A stretch of 64,000 nt of DNA from Agrobacterium tumefaciens. Its GTDB lineage: Bacteria > Pseudomonadota > Alphaproteobacteria > Rhizobiales > Rhizobiaceae. Positions 25,671-36,345 of this stretch are shown piece after piece (positions within the stretch are counted from its first letter, which is position 1; each line of letters opens with the position of its first letter). The stretch spans positions 62,001 through 126,000 of the forward strand of contig NZ_SUPW01000009.1 of assembly GCF_013337285.1 (NCBI RefSeq), written 5' to 3'. A model generated the notes under the pieces. The model was not told the DNA's origin. It searched no databases and saw only the letters and a program-made list of their open reading frames with translations. A program made the translations under genes and the position numbers.

Positions 25671-26582
25671 ATGGCAGCACCGGCGACATCGATCATCGTC
25701 GATTGGGGAACGACATCACTGAGGGCGGCGCTCGTCGGTGAAGGCGGCGAAGAACTCGATCATCTTGAAACCGCCGATGGTATTTCGAGCCTTGGCAAGG
25801 GTGAGCATGAGGCCGCGCTGATGGCTGCACTCGCACCCTGGTTCTCGCGCTACGGGGCCTTGCCCGTCGCCGCCCTCGGCATGATCACCAGCCGCAATGG
25901 CTGGGTCGAAGTCGCTTATGTGCCGTGCCCGGCAGGCCCGGCGGAACTTGCCGCCGGCACGGTGCGCAGATCGCTGCCGAACGGGTCCGATCTTGTCTTC
26001 CTGCCGGGTCTCAACGACCCCGCCCGCCAGCCCTTTCCGGACGTGATGCGCGGCGAAGAAACCCAGATCGTCGGCCGCGGCCTTGGCGAAGACGCCACCC
26101 TCATCATTCCCGGAACCCACAGCAAATGGGCGCGGGTGAAGGCGGGACGGATCGACGGTTTCCAGACATTCGTGACCGGTGAAATCTTCAACCTGCTCAT
26201 CAATCATTCCTTCATCGCGCGCGGTTCCACGCAGCCGCCGGTCGATGATCCGGAGGCCTATCGCTGGGGTCTGAAGGAGGCCAAACGATCCGCCGCCATG
26301 CTGTCGCTGCTGTTTTCGGCGCGAACCGGCGGGCTTGCCGGCCGGCTTTCGCCGGATCAGCTGCGCTCCTATGTGCGGGGACTGGTCATCGGGCAGGAAT
26401 TTCGGCAGGCACGCGATGCCGGATGGTATGCGGAGGGAGACGAGGCAGCTATCGTCGGCAATGACGGGCTGAACGATCTTTATCTGGTTGCCGCAGATGT
26501 GTTCGGGCTCAAGACATCGATGGGCGCGAACGACGCCCTGACCAAAGGGGCGCTGGCCGTCCTCAAACAGTCGCTTTCCTGA
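25671..26582 (+). CDS. dgoK: 2-dehydro-3-deoxygalactonokinase
   Basis: A 303-residue kinase. The ATG at 25671 follows GAGGAGG by 8 bases; an earlier in-frame ATG at 25650 has no site. It starts SIIVDWGTTSLRAALVGEGG, the phosphate-1 loop of the DgoK family. Further family segments are LGMITSRNGWVEVAYVPCPAG, split by a turn, and IIPGTHSKWARV. DgoK phosphorylates 2-keto-3-deoxygalactonate in the De Ley-Doudoroff pathway. It is divergent from the sugar-acid operon. No DgoA-type phosphate aldolase is seen nearby, so cleavage may occur elsewhere or by the operon's lyase. Confidence 0.88.
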   Translation: MAAPATSIIVDWGTTSLRAALVGEGGEELDHLETADGISSLGKGEHEAALMAALAPWFSRYGALPVAALGMITSRNGWVEVAYVPCPAGPAELAAGTVRRSLPNGSDLVFLPGLNDPARQPFPDVMRGEETQIVGRGLGEDATLIIPGTHSKWARVKAGRIDGFQTFVTGEIFNLLINHSFIARGSTQPPVDDPEAYRWGLKEAKRSAAMLSLLFSARTGGLAGRLSPDQLRSYVRGLVIGQEFRQARDAGWYAEGDEAAIVGNDGLNDLYLVAADVFGLKTSMGANDALTKGALAVLKQSLS

Positions 26583-26594
26583 GCGCCGACGATG

Positions 26595-26622
26595 GCCGGA
26601 CGCCGAAACGGCGGCGTCCGGC
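26595..26622 (+). terminator. Intrinsic terminator after dgoK
   Basis: GCCGGACGCC (26595-26604) pairs perfectly with GGCGTCCGGC (26613-26622), with extra GCC/GGC possibilities in the loop, followed by TTTC. It lies 12 bases past the dgoK stop. Confidence 0.75.
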
Positions 26623-26754
26623 TTTCAGATTAGCGGTTTTTGAGAACCGACATATACAATTTTCCGGTCAGCATCGGCACCAGCTGCGACGAAGACCTGC
26701 TCGCCTGAAACCTTTGAGCTCCAGGTGAGCGTAAAGACGAGCGTCGTCGAGACC

Positions 26755-29037
<2,283 letters not shown>

Positions 29038-29041
<4 letters not shown>

Positions 29042-30366
29042 CGTGATTTCCCCTGGGCCGGAGCGCCGAGGCTGAGAAGATGGTAAAAGACGATGGCGCC
29101 GATCGTCGCCGTGCCGATACCATCCAGCGTGAAACCGCCGACATTGAGCTTGAAGTTGCCGGCACCCAGCACCAGCGCGATGCCCACGGTGATGAGATTG
29201 CGCGGTTCGGAAAAATCGACCTTGTTCTCGACCCAGATGCGCCCGGCGGTCGCGGCGATCAGGCCGAACACCACGACGGAAAGACCGCCGATGACAGGCC
29301 CCGGTATCGTTTGAATGAGCGCACCGAATTTCGGCGAAAAGCCGAGGAGGATGGCGACCAGTGCTGCCACAAGGAACACCAGCGTCGAGAAAATGCGGGT
29401 GATTGCCATGACGCCCATATTTTCGGCGTAAGTCGTCATTCCCGTTCCGCCGAAGGCGCCGGAAAAGATGGTGGCGATGCCATCGCCGATGAAGGCGCGG
29501 CCAAGATAGGGATCAAGATTGCGGCCGGTCATCGCGCCGATCGCCTTTATATGTCCGAGGTTTTCCGCCACCAGAATGACGACGACCGGCGCAATCAGCG
29601 CGATAGCCGGCGCGGAAAATTCCGGCGTTGTGAATGTTGGCAGCCCGAACCAGGAGGCGGCCGCAACGCCGGAAAAATCGACGGGCTTGCCGAGGCCGAA
29701 GCTGTTGGCCAGCACCAGATAGGCGATGTAGGCAATGGCGCCGCCGAGGAGAATGGGCAGGCGTCGCGCCATGCCGGGCGCATAGACCGCGATTGCACCG
29801 ACGGATGTGACAGTCAAAATCGCAATCCAGCGCGACAGCTGGTCGCCATCGGGATTGCCCGGACCGGTGCCGGAAGCGCTGGCAATGGCAATCGGCGCCA
29901 GCACCAGACCGATCGCGGCAACGATGGCACCGGTCAGAACCGGCGGCATCAGCCGTTCGATCCAGTTATGGCCGGCAATCATGACGATGACGCCGATCAG
30001 GGCATAAAGCACGCCCGCAGCAATGATGCCGCCAAGGGCAAGCGCGATATTCGGGCTTGCCGCACCGGCGGCGGCACCTGTCGCCACCAGCACGGGGCCG
30101 ATGAAAGCGAACGACGAACCGAGATAGCTCGGCACGCGGCCACCGACGGCGATAAAGAAGATCAGCGTCGAGATGCCCGAAAACAGGATGGAGACGTTCG
30201 GATCGAACCCCATGATCAGCGGCGCAAGCACCGTGGAGCCGAACATGGCGACAACATGCTGCAAACCGAGAACCGCGGTCTGCCCGGCGGGCAACCGCTC
30301 ATCCGGCATGATGCGCCCTTCGGTTTTCAATCGCCAGCGCGGAAAATAGCCACCCGTATTGCTCAT
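29038..30366 (-). CDS. Uracil/xanthine permease family (NCS2) transporter
   Basis: A 442-residue nucleobase:cation symporter-2. The ATG at 30366 follows GGGGG by 8 bases; a GTG 6 bases earlier is possible. The order of motifs fits UraA-type carriers: GLQHVVAMFGSTVLAPLIMG near residue 35, a mid-protein VAENLGHIKAIGAMTGRN and GAFGGTGMTTYAENMGVMA. About 14 hydrophobic segments are present. Uracil is the more likely substrate class, but xanthine cannot be excluded. No pyrimidine gene is adjacent. No riboswitch was recognised upstream. Confidence 0.9.
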
Positions 30367-30541
30367 CGTCACGTCCCCCAGAAAGCGGCTGGCGCGATTT
30401 TGACGAACGTCCCCGTTGCAGATCGCAGCCGCATAAAAAGATTTGTCTTTATGTGATATGCGACCGTCGTCCCGGACCGAATCGGTGGCGGCGCATCCTA
30501 TCTCCGGTAGCGCGATTGCCGGCTGCTGTCATCGGGCATCA

Positions 30542-30558
30542 AGGGGTTACCCACCCCT
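30542..30558 (-). terminator. Small hairpin after the diguanylate cyclase gene
   Basis: AGGGGT (30542-30547) pairs with ACCCCT (30553-30558) across a 5-base loop, 4 bases beyond the leftward gene's stop. Short, without a clear T tract; weak terminator candidate. Confidence 0.4.
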
Positions 30559-30562
30559 CAGT

Positions 30563-31972
30563 TCAGCCAAACCGGCGAACGGGTTCGATCTCGCAGACTG
30601 ATGTCATGACCTTGCCGCGGCCTTCACCCTTCGCGCGATAAAGCGCCTCGTCAGCACAGCGGAAGGCCTCGTCGCAGGACGTTTCCGCCCCGATGACGCT
30701 GCTCAATCCGAAGGACGCACCGATGATCATCACGCTGTCATCGACAACATAGGGCTCGGAGAGAAGCAGGCACAGCTGCCGGCAGCGCATTTCGGCTTCG
30801 GCAGGGGAAATGGCGGGCATCAACACGGCAAACTCGTCACCGCCCAACCGGAACACCACGTCGCGGTCCTGACAGGCTGCGCGAAGGCGGGCGGCGACCG
30901 CCTTGAGCAATGCATCACCGGCGGCGTGTCCGTGGCTGTCATTGATGACCTTGAAACCGTCGAGATCAAGGCAGGCGACAGTCAGGTCTCCCTGCTGGGA
31001 CAGCCTTGCGAATTCGGAAGAGACAAGCGACCTGTTGGCCAGCCCCGTGAGGAAATCATGCGTCGCGGCATGTCGCATCTGTTTTTCGGCCTCGACAAGC
31101 GATTGAACCGCACGGCGGGAAATCCGCACCGCGAAGATGCCGCCGGCTATGAGGACGACAAGAACCGTGACGGCAAGCGGCAGAGATTGGCGAAGCAGAT
31201 CCCGCGCAGGCGTCAACGGCTGCCAGGACAACGCCTGTGTCTGCCCATTCGGCCCCATGGCGATCTCCACCCTTGCGCGATCCGCCGGAACGCTGCCGGC
31301 CGGCCCAACGGAGGCATCGTCCAGAAGGAAGCGGTTTCCGAGAAACTCCTGCAGGCTGCCGGCGATGGGGATTGCGGAAATCAGCACGGGCGCGCGCTCA
31401 CTGCGGGGCGTCGCTGTCCTGAAATCCGACTGGAAGAGGCTGGCCGTCAGAAGGACGGCGTCATCGCCGATCACCTCGATCTTGCTGAAGGCGATCGGCT
31501 GCGGAATGCCCCCCGGCCTTTCGCCGCGTTCCTTTGCACGAACGGCATCCACAAGCGAGCGCGCATCCTGCGCAATCACTGGCGCACCCCGGGCAAAAAA
31601 CGGGCGTTGCAGCACTTCGTCATCCGTCTTCGAGTAGATCAGATCACCGTCGCCGTTGAGAATGCTGACAAAACGGGTGCGTGAGGTGCCGATGAGCGAC
31701 CGTCCGATATTTCGGTCGGTCCACTCGAGGTCGAACAGATTGTCGATCTTGGCGATGGATTCATCCCAGATCGTCCATGCGGTCAGGGCAAACTCCACAT
31801 CGGAAATCCATATCGAGATATTGCGCCCGACCAGTGTTTCCTGCCGCTGGCGAAGCTCCGCGTCCAGACGCGCAACACCATAATAGGGAATGGCCGCCAG
31901 CCCCGCCAGCAATATGGCAATAAGCACTGCGGCCGGTCCGGCAAGCCTGAGTTGGGTGAAACGCATCGTCAT
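30563..31972 (-). CDS. Membrane diguanylate cyclase with CHASE4-like sensor
   Basis: A 469-residue protein with a transmembrane helix at about residues 13-35, a periplasmic CHASE4-like sensor at about 40-255 (DVEFALTAWTIWDESI is characteristic), a second helix at about 264-284 and a C-terminal GGDEF domain with DFLTGLANR at 306-314 and an intact GGDEF at 377-381. It should make cyclic di-GMP from GTP. The product-inhibition site RxxD reads QDRD here, so feedback inhibition may be weak. No EAL domain. Stands alone between unrelated genes. Confidence 0.92.
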   Translation of the reverse strand: MTMRFTQLRLAGPAAVLIAILLAGLAAIPYYGVARLDAELRQRQETLVGRNISIWISDVEFALTAWTIWDESIAKIDNLFDLEWTDRNIGRSLIGTSRTRFVSILNGDGDLIYSKTDDEVLQRPFFARGAPVIAQDARSLVDAVRAKERGERPGGIPQPIAFSKIEVIGDDAVLLTASLFQSDFRTATPRSERAPVLISAIPIAGSLQEFLGNRFLLDDASVGPAGSVPADRARVEIAMGPNGQTQALSWQPLTPARDLLRQSLPLAVTVLVVLIAGGIFAVRISRRAVQSLVEAEKQMRHAATHDFLTGLANRSLVSSEFARLSQQGDLTVACLDLDGFKVINDSHGHAAGDALLKAVAARLRAACQDRDVVFRLGGDEFAVLMPAISPAEAEMRCRQLCLLLSEPYVVDDSVMIIGASFGLSSVIGAETSCDEAFRCADEALYRAKGEGRGKVMTSVCEIEPVRRFG

Positions 31973-32114
31973 TTATGGTCCGATTATTTGTCGGATGTCA
32001 TTTTCGACGCGGCACGTTTCATCGCCGTTACCAAAGCGGGAATTTCAGGCAGGTCGGTTAACGCTTGGTTCCTGACGCCAGCGGGCGTTTCGACGAAAGC
32101 GCAATCCGCCTTGA

Positions 32115-32138
32115 CGCGGGAGCAATTCAACTCCCGCG
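32115..32138 (-). terminator. Hairpin downstream of ampC
   Basis: CGCGGGAG (32115-32122) and CTCCCGCG (32131-32138) form a perfect 8-bp stem with an AT-rich 8-base loop, 34 bases past the ampC stop. No T tract is evident; terminator role inferred. Confidence 0.5.
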
Positions 32139-32172
32139 CCGGAGTGGCCGGCAGCAGACCGGCTCGCGCGTA

Positions 32173-33330
32173 TTATTGCGCTTTGTCAAGCGCCGTCAAA
32201 ATCTCATAGGCCAGGGCGACACGGTCCTCATTGGGATAGTTTTTATTGGCCAGAATGACGACGCCGCGTTTCTGCTGCGGTATGAAAGCGACATAGGCGC
32301 CAAAACCATTGGTGGAACCCGTTTTGTTGATGAGGACATCCTGACGCGGTTTCATCGGCGGGGTGATTTCGGAAACCGGGACCGTCTTCAAAAGGGCGCC
32401 GGAATTCAGATCGACCAGCGTCGTCAGGGCAACCGGATAGGCGTATTGTTCCCAGACCATGTCCTGCACCATCGCGCCGACACCGAAATATCCCGTATGG
32501 GTGTTGAGGAGCGCCTGCTGCATTTTTCCGTCCAGCGTCTCAAGACCCATATTGGCATTGACGAAACGGATCATGTCGCTTGCCGACGATTTGACGCCGT
32601 AAGCCTCCGAGGAGAGAATGGCCGGCGTCACGCGGGCCGGTTCTCCACTGCGCTTATAGCCCTGCGCATAATCCCCCATCTTTGCCTTCGGCACCACGGT
32701 AAAGGTGTTCTTCAGCCCCAGTCCGGGCAACAGCGTGCCTTGCATCGCATCATCAAAGCTCTGGCCCATTGCCTTTGCGGTGACATAACCCAGCATCCCA
32801 ATGCTGGGATTGGCATAGGTGCGATGGGTCCCGGCCTTGTAGGAGGGCTTCCAGTCCTTGAGATAGGCCAGAAGCTGCTGTTCCGTCTTGACGTTATCTG
32901 GTACCTGCAACGGAAAGCCGCCGGCGGTGTGGGTGCCGAGATGCATCAGCGTAACATCGCCGAACGGTCTGCCCTTCATGGACGGAAGATAATCCGCAAC
33001 CTTGCCGGACAGCGACAGCTGGCCATTCATTTCGGCATAGGTGCTGAGCGACACCGTGAATGTCTTGCTGATCGAGCCGAGCTCGAACAAGGTCTGCGGC
33101 GTGACCGGCTGGCCGGTGCTCCTGGACATGACGCCATAGGTGAAGACGTGATTTTCGCCGCCGACACTGATGGCGACAGCCAGACCCGGAATGCCGTTTT
33201 TCTCCATCACAGGCTTTATCGCGGCATCCGTTATCGCCTTCAACTTCGCCTCATCGGCGGCGGAGGCCTGTGTGAACAGGCCGGCCGAGAGCAGCGCGGC
33301 AAAGGCAATATGTCCGTGATTGAGTTTCAT
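32173..33330 (-). CDS. ampC: Class C beta-lactamase
   Basis: A 385-residue periplasmic serine beta-lactamase. The start at 33330 (MKLNHGHIAFAALLSAG) has GGAGA 9 bases upstream; an ATG at 33339 is the alternative. The signal peptide ends near ASA at residue 24. Catalytic motifs are intact: SISK with Ser86 (mature Ser64), YANPS for Tyr150, and NKTGSTNG for the KTG box. It hydrolyses cephalosporins and penicillins. Divergent from ampR with a 133-base gap, the standard inducible arrangement, so expression should rise when cell-wall recycling products accumulate. Confidence 0.95.
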   Translation of the reverse strand: MKLNHGHIAFAALLSAGLFTQASAADEAKLKAITDAAIKPVMEKNGIPGLAVAISVGGENHVFTYGVMSRSTGQPVTPQTLFELGSISKTFTVSLSTYAEMNGQLSLSGKVADYLPSMKGRPFGDVTLMHLGTHTAGGFPLQVPDNVKTEQQLLAYLKDWKPSYKAGTHRTYANPSIGMLGYVTAKAMGQSFDDAMQGTLLPGLGLKNTFTVVPKAKMGDYAQGYKRSGEPARVTPAILSSEAYGVKSSASDMIRFVNANMGLETLDGKMQQALLNTHTGYFGVGAMVQDMVWEQYAYPVALTTLVDLNSGALLKTVPVSEITPPMKPRQDVLINKTGSTNGFGAYVAFIPQQKRGVVILANKNYPNEDRVALAYEILTALDKAQ

Positions 33331-33427
33331 CTTTCGCATTCTCCAAAACCTCAGGTAGATGACCGGCGTTTGCACCGTCCCCAGCGAAAGAGCTTTAGCC
33401 GCCCTACTTTGCACGAACAAACCATGA

Positions 33428-33443
33428 TATCTCGGAAGAGATA
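33428..33443. promoter_or_regulatory. TATCTC-GGAA-GAGATA palindrome between ampC and ampR
   Basis: A perfect 6-base inverted repeat (33428-33433 and 33438-33443) in the ampC-ampR gap, 20 bases before the ampR ATG. It is shorter than the classical 38-bp AmpR site but has the LysR-style symmetry. Candidate operator. Confidence 0.4.
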
Positions 33444-33463
33444 CAAGAAAATCTAGGTCTCAA

Positions 33464-34342
33464 ATGGTTCGGCAATTTCTTCCCCTCAACGGTCTTCGGG
33501 CCTTCGAGGCATCGGCAAGACACCTCAGCTTCACGCGTGCAGCCATCGAACTCTGCGTCACGCAGGCGGCGGTGAGCCAGCAGGTGAAGGTGCTGGAAAA
33601 GCGGCTGGGCGTCGCGCTGTTTCAACGGCTTCCGCGCGGGCTGAAAATCACCGCCGAGGGTGAAGCGCTTCTGCCCACCGTCACCAGTTCCTTCGACCAG
33701 ATGGCGACGACGCTCGACAGGATCGAGGCCGGACAGGTGCGTGAATTGCTGTTTCTGGGGGTCGTTGGCACCTTTGCCGTCGGCTGGCTCCTGCCGCGAT
33801 TGCAGGAGTTTCAAAAGCAGCATCCCTTCATCGATATCAGGGTTTCCACCAACAATAACCGGGTGGACATGGCGGCCGAAGGGCTGGATTTTGCCATTCG
33901 TTTCGGTCAGGGTTCATGGCACGGCACCGATGCCTTCCGGCTTTTCGATGCGCCGCTTTCGCCGCTTTGCAGGCCCAAACTGGCGGAGACTTTAAAAACG
34001 CCCGCCGATCTTGTCGAGGCGACGCTTTTGCGCAGCTACCGGTCCGACGAATGGAGCACATGGTTTGCGGCCGCCGGCGTGACGCCCACAGCGCAGGTGA
34101 ATGCCGGGATCGTTTTCGATACCTCGCTCGGCATGATGGAGGCCGCGCTGCAGGGGCTGGGCGTGGCGCTGGCGCCGCCATCGATGTTTTCGCGGCATCT
34201 GGCGTCCGGGGCAATCATCCAGCCCTTCCCCGTCACCATATCGCTTGGAAGCTACTGGCTGACGCGGCTGCAATCAAAACCGCAGACATCCGCCATGCAG
34301 GCCTTTTCAGACTGGATGTTGACCCATGCTGACTTTGCCTGA
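33464..34342 (+). CDS. ampR: LysR family regulator of ampC
   Basis: A 292-residue LysR regulator very similar in its first 90 residues to known AmpR proteins: FLPLNGLRAFEASARHLSFT, RAAIELCVTQAAVSQQVK and a GLKITAEGEALLP wing. The effector domain follows from about residue 90. AmpR represses ampC when bound by UDP-MurNAc-pentapeptide and activates it when bound by anhydro-muropeptides. It is divergent from ampC and ends 6 bases from convergent chrA. Confidence 0.93.
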   Translation: MVRQFLPLNGLRAFEASARHLSFTRAAIELCVTQAAVSQQVKVLEKRLGVALFQRLPRGLKITAEGEALLPTVTSSFDQMATTLDRIEAGQVRELLFLGVVGTFAVGWLLPRLQEFQKQHPFIDIRVSTNNNRVDMAAEGLDFAIRFGQGSWHGTDAFRLFDAPLSPLCRPKLAETLKTPADLVEATLLRSYRSDEWSTWFAAAGVTPTAQVNAGIVFDTSLGMMEAALQGLGVALAPPSMFSRHLASGAIIQPFPVTISLGSYWLTRLQSKPQTSAMQAFSDWMLTHADFA

Positions 34343-34348
34343 CATGGC

Positions 34349-35578
34349 TTACAGCAGCGCCAGCAGAACACCGCCGGCAGCACAGATCACCACCACGACC
34401 CATGGCGGCGTCTTCCACACCGTCAACAGGATGAAACCCGCAAGGGCCAGCGTGAAATCCTTCGGGGTGAAGATGGCGCTGGTCCACACCGGATCATAAA
34501 GTGCGGCACCAAGAATGCCGACCACGGCGGCATTTGCACCACGCATGGCCGCCTGCGCCAGAAGATGCCGGCGAAACCCTTCCCAGAAGGGCAGCGCACC
34601 GATGAGAAGCAGCATGCCCGGCAGGAAGATCGCGACAAGGGCGATGGCAGCGCCTGCGACACCGTTCGGCTGCGGTCCCACCACTGCGCCGAGATAGGCG
34701 GCGAATGTGAATAGTGGGCCGGGAACCGCCTGTGTCGCGCCATATCCGGCGATAAATGCATCCTCCGTCACCCAGCCGGTGGCGACGACTTCGGATTGCA
34801 GCAGCGGCAGGACCACATGCCCGCCGCCGAAGACCAGCGCGCCGGCGCGATAAAACGCATCGAACAAAGAAAGGCCCTGCGATCCCGCCACCGCCGCAAG
34901 CAGCGGCAACAGGCCGAGAAGCAGGATGAAGGCAGCGAGCGCGATATATCCGACGCTTTTCGGCACCCGGAACTGAAGATGGGCAGCTTCCCGCACCGCT
35001 CCGTCGCGACAGAAGACAAGCCCGGCAATGGCGCCGACGGCGAGCGCCAGGATTTGCCCGAAGGCTCCAGCCAGAAAAACCACACAGACGATGCCGGCGA
35101 GCGCGATGCTGGCCCGCTGCCGATCCGGCGCAAGGCTTTTTGCCATGCCCCAGACCGCCTGCGCCACCACGGCGACGGCGACGATCTTGAGGCCATGCAG
35201 CAGGCCGGTGCCCACCGGCCCCTCGATCGAAGCGGCGATGGTGGCGAACAGCAAAAGCAGGATGGCGGATGGCAGGGTAAAAGCCGTCCATGCCGCCATA
35301 GCGCCGAGCGGCCCGGCCCTCAAAAGCCCGAGCGCGAAACCCACCTGGCTGGAGGCCGGGCCGGGAAGAAACTGACAAAGCGCCACGAGATCGGCATAAC
35401 CGGCCTCGTCGATCCATTTGCGCCGCACGACCAGCTCATCGCGAAAATAACCGAGATGGGCGATAGGACCACCGAAAGAAGTGACACCGAGTTTCAGGAA
35501 GGCGGCGAAAACCTCGCCGGGCGTGCCGTGCCTATGGCTGCGCACTTCGGTCTCCATGATTCGCGTTGACGACTTCAC
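34349..35578 (-). CDS. chrA: Chromate transporter (two CHR domains)
   Basis: A 409-residue CHR-family membrane protein. The GTG at 35578 is 7 bases after GGGAG; an ATG at 35557 is the alternative and gives 402 residues. The two homologous halves each carry the CHR signature: LGVTSFGGPIAHLGYFRDE near the N terminus with QFLPGPASSQVGFALG, and VFGGGHVVLPLLQSE with TQAVPGPLFTFAAYLG in the second half. Family members export chromate using the membrane potential. No chrB regulator is adjacent, so the substrate assignment rests on the family alone. Confidence 0.9.
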   Translation of the reverse strand: MKSSTRIMETEVRSHRHGTPGEVFAAFLKLGVTSFGGPIAHLGYFRDELVVRRKWIDEAGYADLVALCQFLPGPASSQVGFALGLLRAGPLGAMAAWTAFTLPSAILLLLFATIAASIEGPVGTGLLHGLKIVAVAVVAQAVWGMAKSLAPDRQRASIALAGIVCVVFLAGAFGQILALAVGAIAGLVFCRDGAVREAAHLQFRVPKSVGYIALAAFILLLGLLPLLAAVAGSQGLSLFDAFYRAGALVFGGGHVVLPLLQSEVVATGWVTEDAFIAGYGATQAVPGPLFTFAAYLGAVVGPQPNGVAGAAIALVAIFLPGMLLLIGALPFWEGFRRHLLAQAAMRGANAAVVGILGAALYDPVWTSAIFTPKDFTLALAGFILLTVWKTPPWVVVVICAAGGVLLALL

Positions 35579-35682
35579 CAAAGAACTCCCTGCGTGCAAC
35601 GGCTATTCGTCAACACATATCAGCCTAAAAACGGTTTCGGTATCAGATACCATTATGACAGGCATATGAAGGGGCTGGCTGC

Positions 35683-35721
35683 AACGACGCCGGAAAGTTA
35701 CGATAACTTTCCGGCGTCGTT
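35683..35721 (-). terminator. Perfect 18-bp hairpin downstream of the 160-residue orphan gene
   Basis: Bases 35683-35700 (AACGACGCCGGAAAGTTA) are the exact reverse complement of 35704-35721, leaving a 3-base CGA loop. It lies 22 bases past the stop of the leftward gene ending at 35744 and upstream of chrA. No long T tract follows. Likely terminator of the cassette, unusually long and perfect. Confidence 0.65.
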
Positions 35722-35743
35722 TGGCGACTATCCGGCGAAGGGC

Positions 35744-36226
35744 CTATCGCCCGGTCGGCAAGAGGTCGGCGAAGTGCGAAATCCAGCCATTTTCATCGGT
35801 GCCGCCGGAAAAACCCGTTGCCTCCCAGATGATGTGATGCCTGTTGCTGCCGTTGTGAATAGTCACTGCGGCGGCGATGGGGGTCGGGGATCGCCACGAA
35901 AAATTGCGGTGCGCCCCGGGTTCGAGATGGCTGAGGGATTCGAGCTGGACATCATCGAGGAAAAGCACCGTGCTCATCTGGGTCTCATAAAGGTTTTCCC
36001 ATCGCGCCTGCGCCAGCGCATTTGCTGCCGCAACGAGAAGATTGCTCTCGCCCACAGGATCAGCCAGGGCCGCAAGACGCCATGCGGCAAAGATATTGGC
36101 GATATCCCCCGTGCTAAGCCCGAGGCTTGATAGGAACTCGATGGTCTGGTCATTGCCGAAAGCATTATAACCCGCTTCACCGAAGGGCCGGATATGCTTG
36201 ACCACGAAATTGCTGAGAATTGGCAT
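35744..36226 (-). CDS. Orphan 160-residue protein, last gene of coiled-coil/protease cassette
   Basis: The ATG at 36226 follows AAAAAAGGAGACACAC, a strong site. The protein begins MPILSNFVVKHIRPFGEAGY, is mostly helical up to about residue 85 (DIANIFAAWRLAALADPVGE) and then looks beta-rich (STVLFLDDVQLESLSHLEPG; AAAVTIHNGSNRHHIIWEAT). There is no signal peptide, membrane span or cysteine. I do not recognise the family. Being the gene after the cysteine protease suggests an immunity, adaptor or second effector protein, but nothing decides this. Confidence 0.75.
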   Translation of the reverse strand: MPILSNFVVKHIRPFGEAGYNAFGNDQTIEFLSSLGLSTGDIANIFAAWRLAALADPVGESNLLVAAANALAQARWENLYETQMSTVLFLDDVQLESLSHLEPGAHRNFSWRSPTPIAAAVTIHNGSNRHHIIWEATGFSGGTDENGWISHFADLLPTGR

Positions 36227-36345
36227 GTGTGTCTCCTTTTTTGGACATGAGCCACCTGTCCCGGACGTTGACGTGCAGGATCGCATGGTGGAATTTTTGG
36301 TTGCTTCGGTGCCGACCGGCAATCGAAGGGAGTGTGGTTGGCGGC

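Noticed and set aside
29080-30456. 458-codon forward open frame opposite the nucleobase permease
   Set aside because: Very polar, low-complexity translation and complete overlap with a membrane carrier having family motifs.
30367-30470. Purine or other riboswitch before the nucleobase permease
   Set aside because: Only a short CATAAA/TTTATG repeat is present; no conserved aptamer core was recognised.
32065-33456. 463-codon forward open frame opposite ampC
   Set aside because: Antisense to a beta-lactamase with all catalytic motifs; no recognisable protein features.
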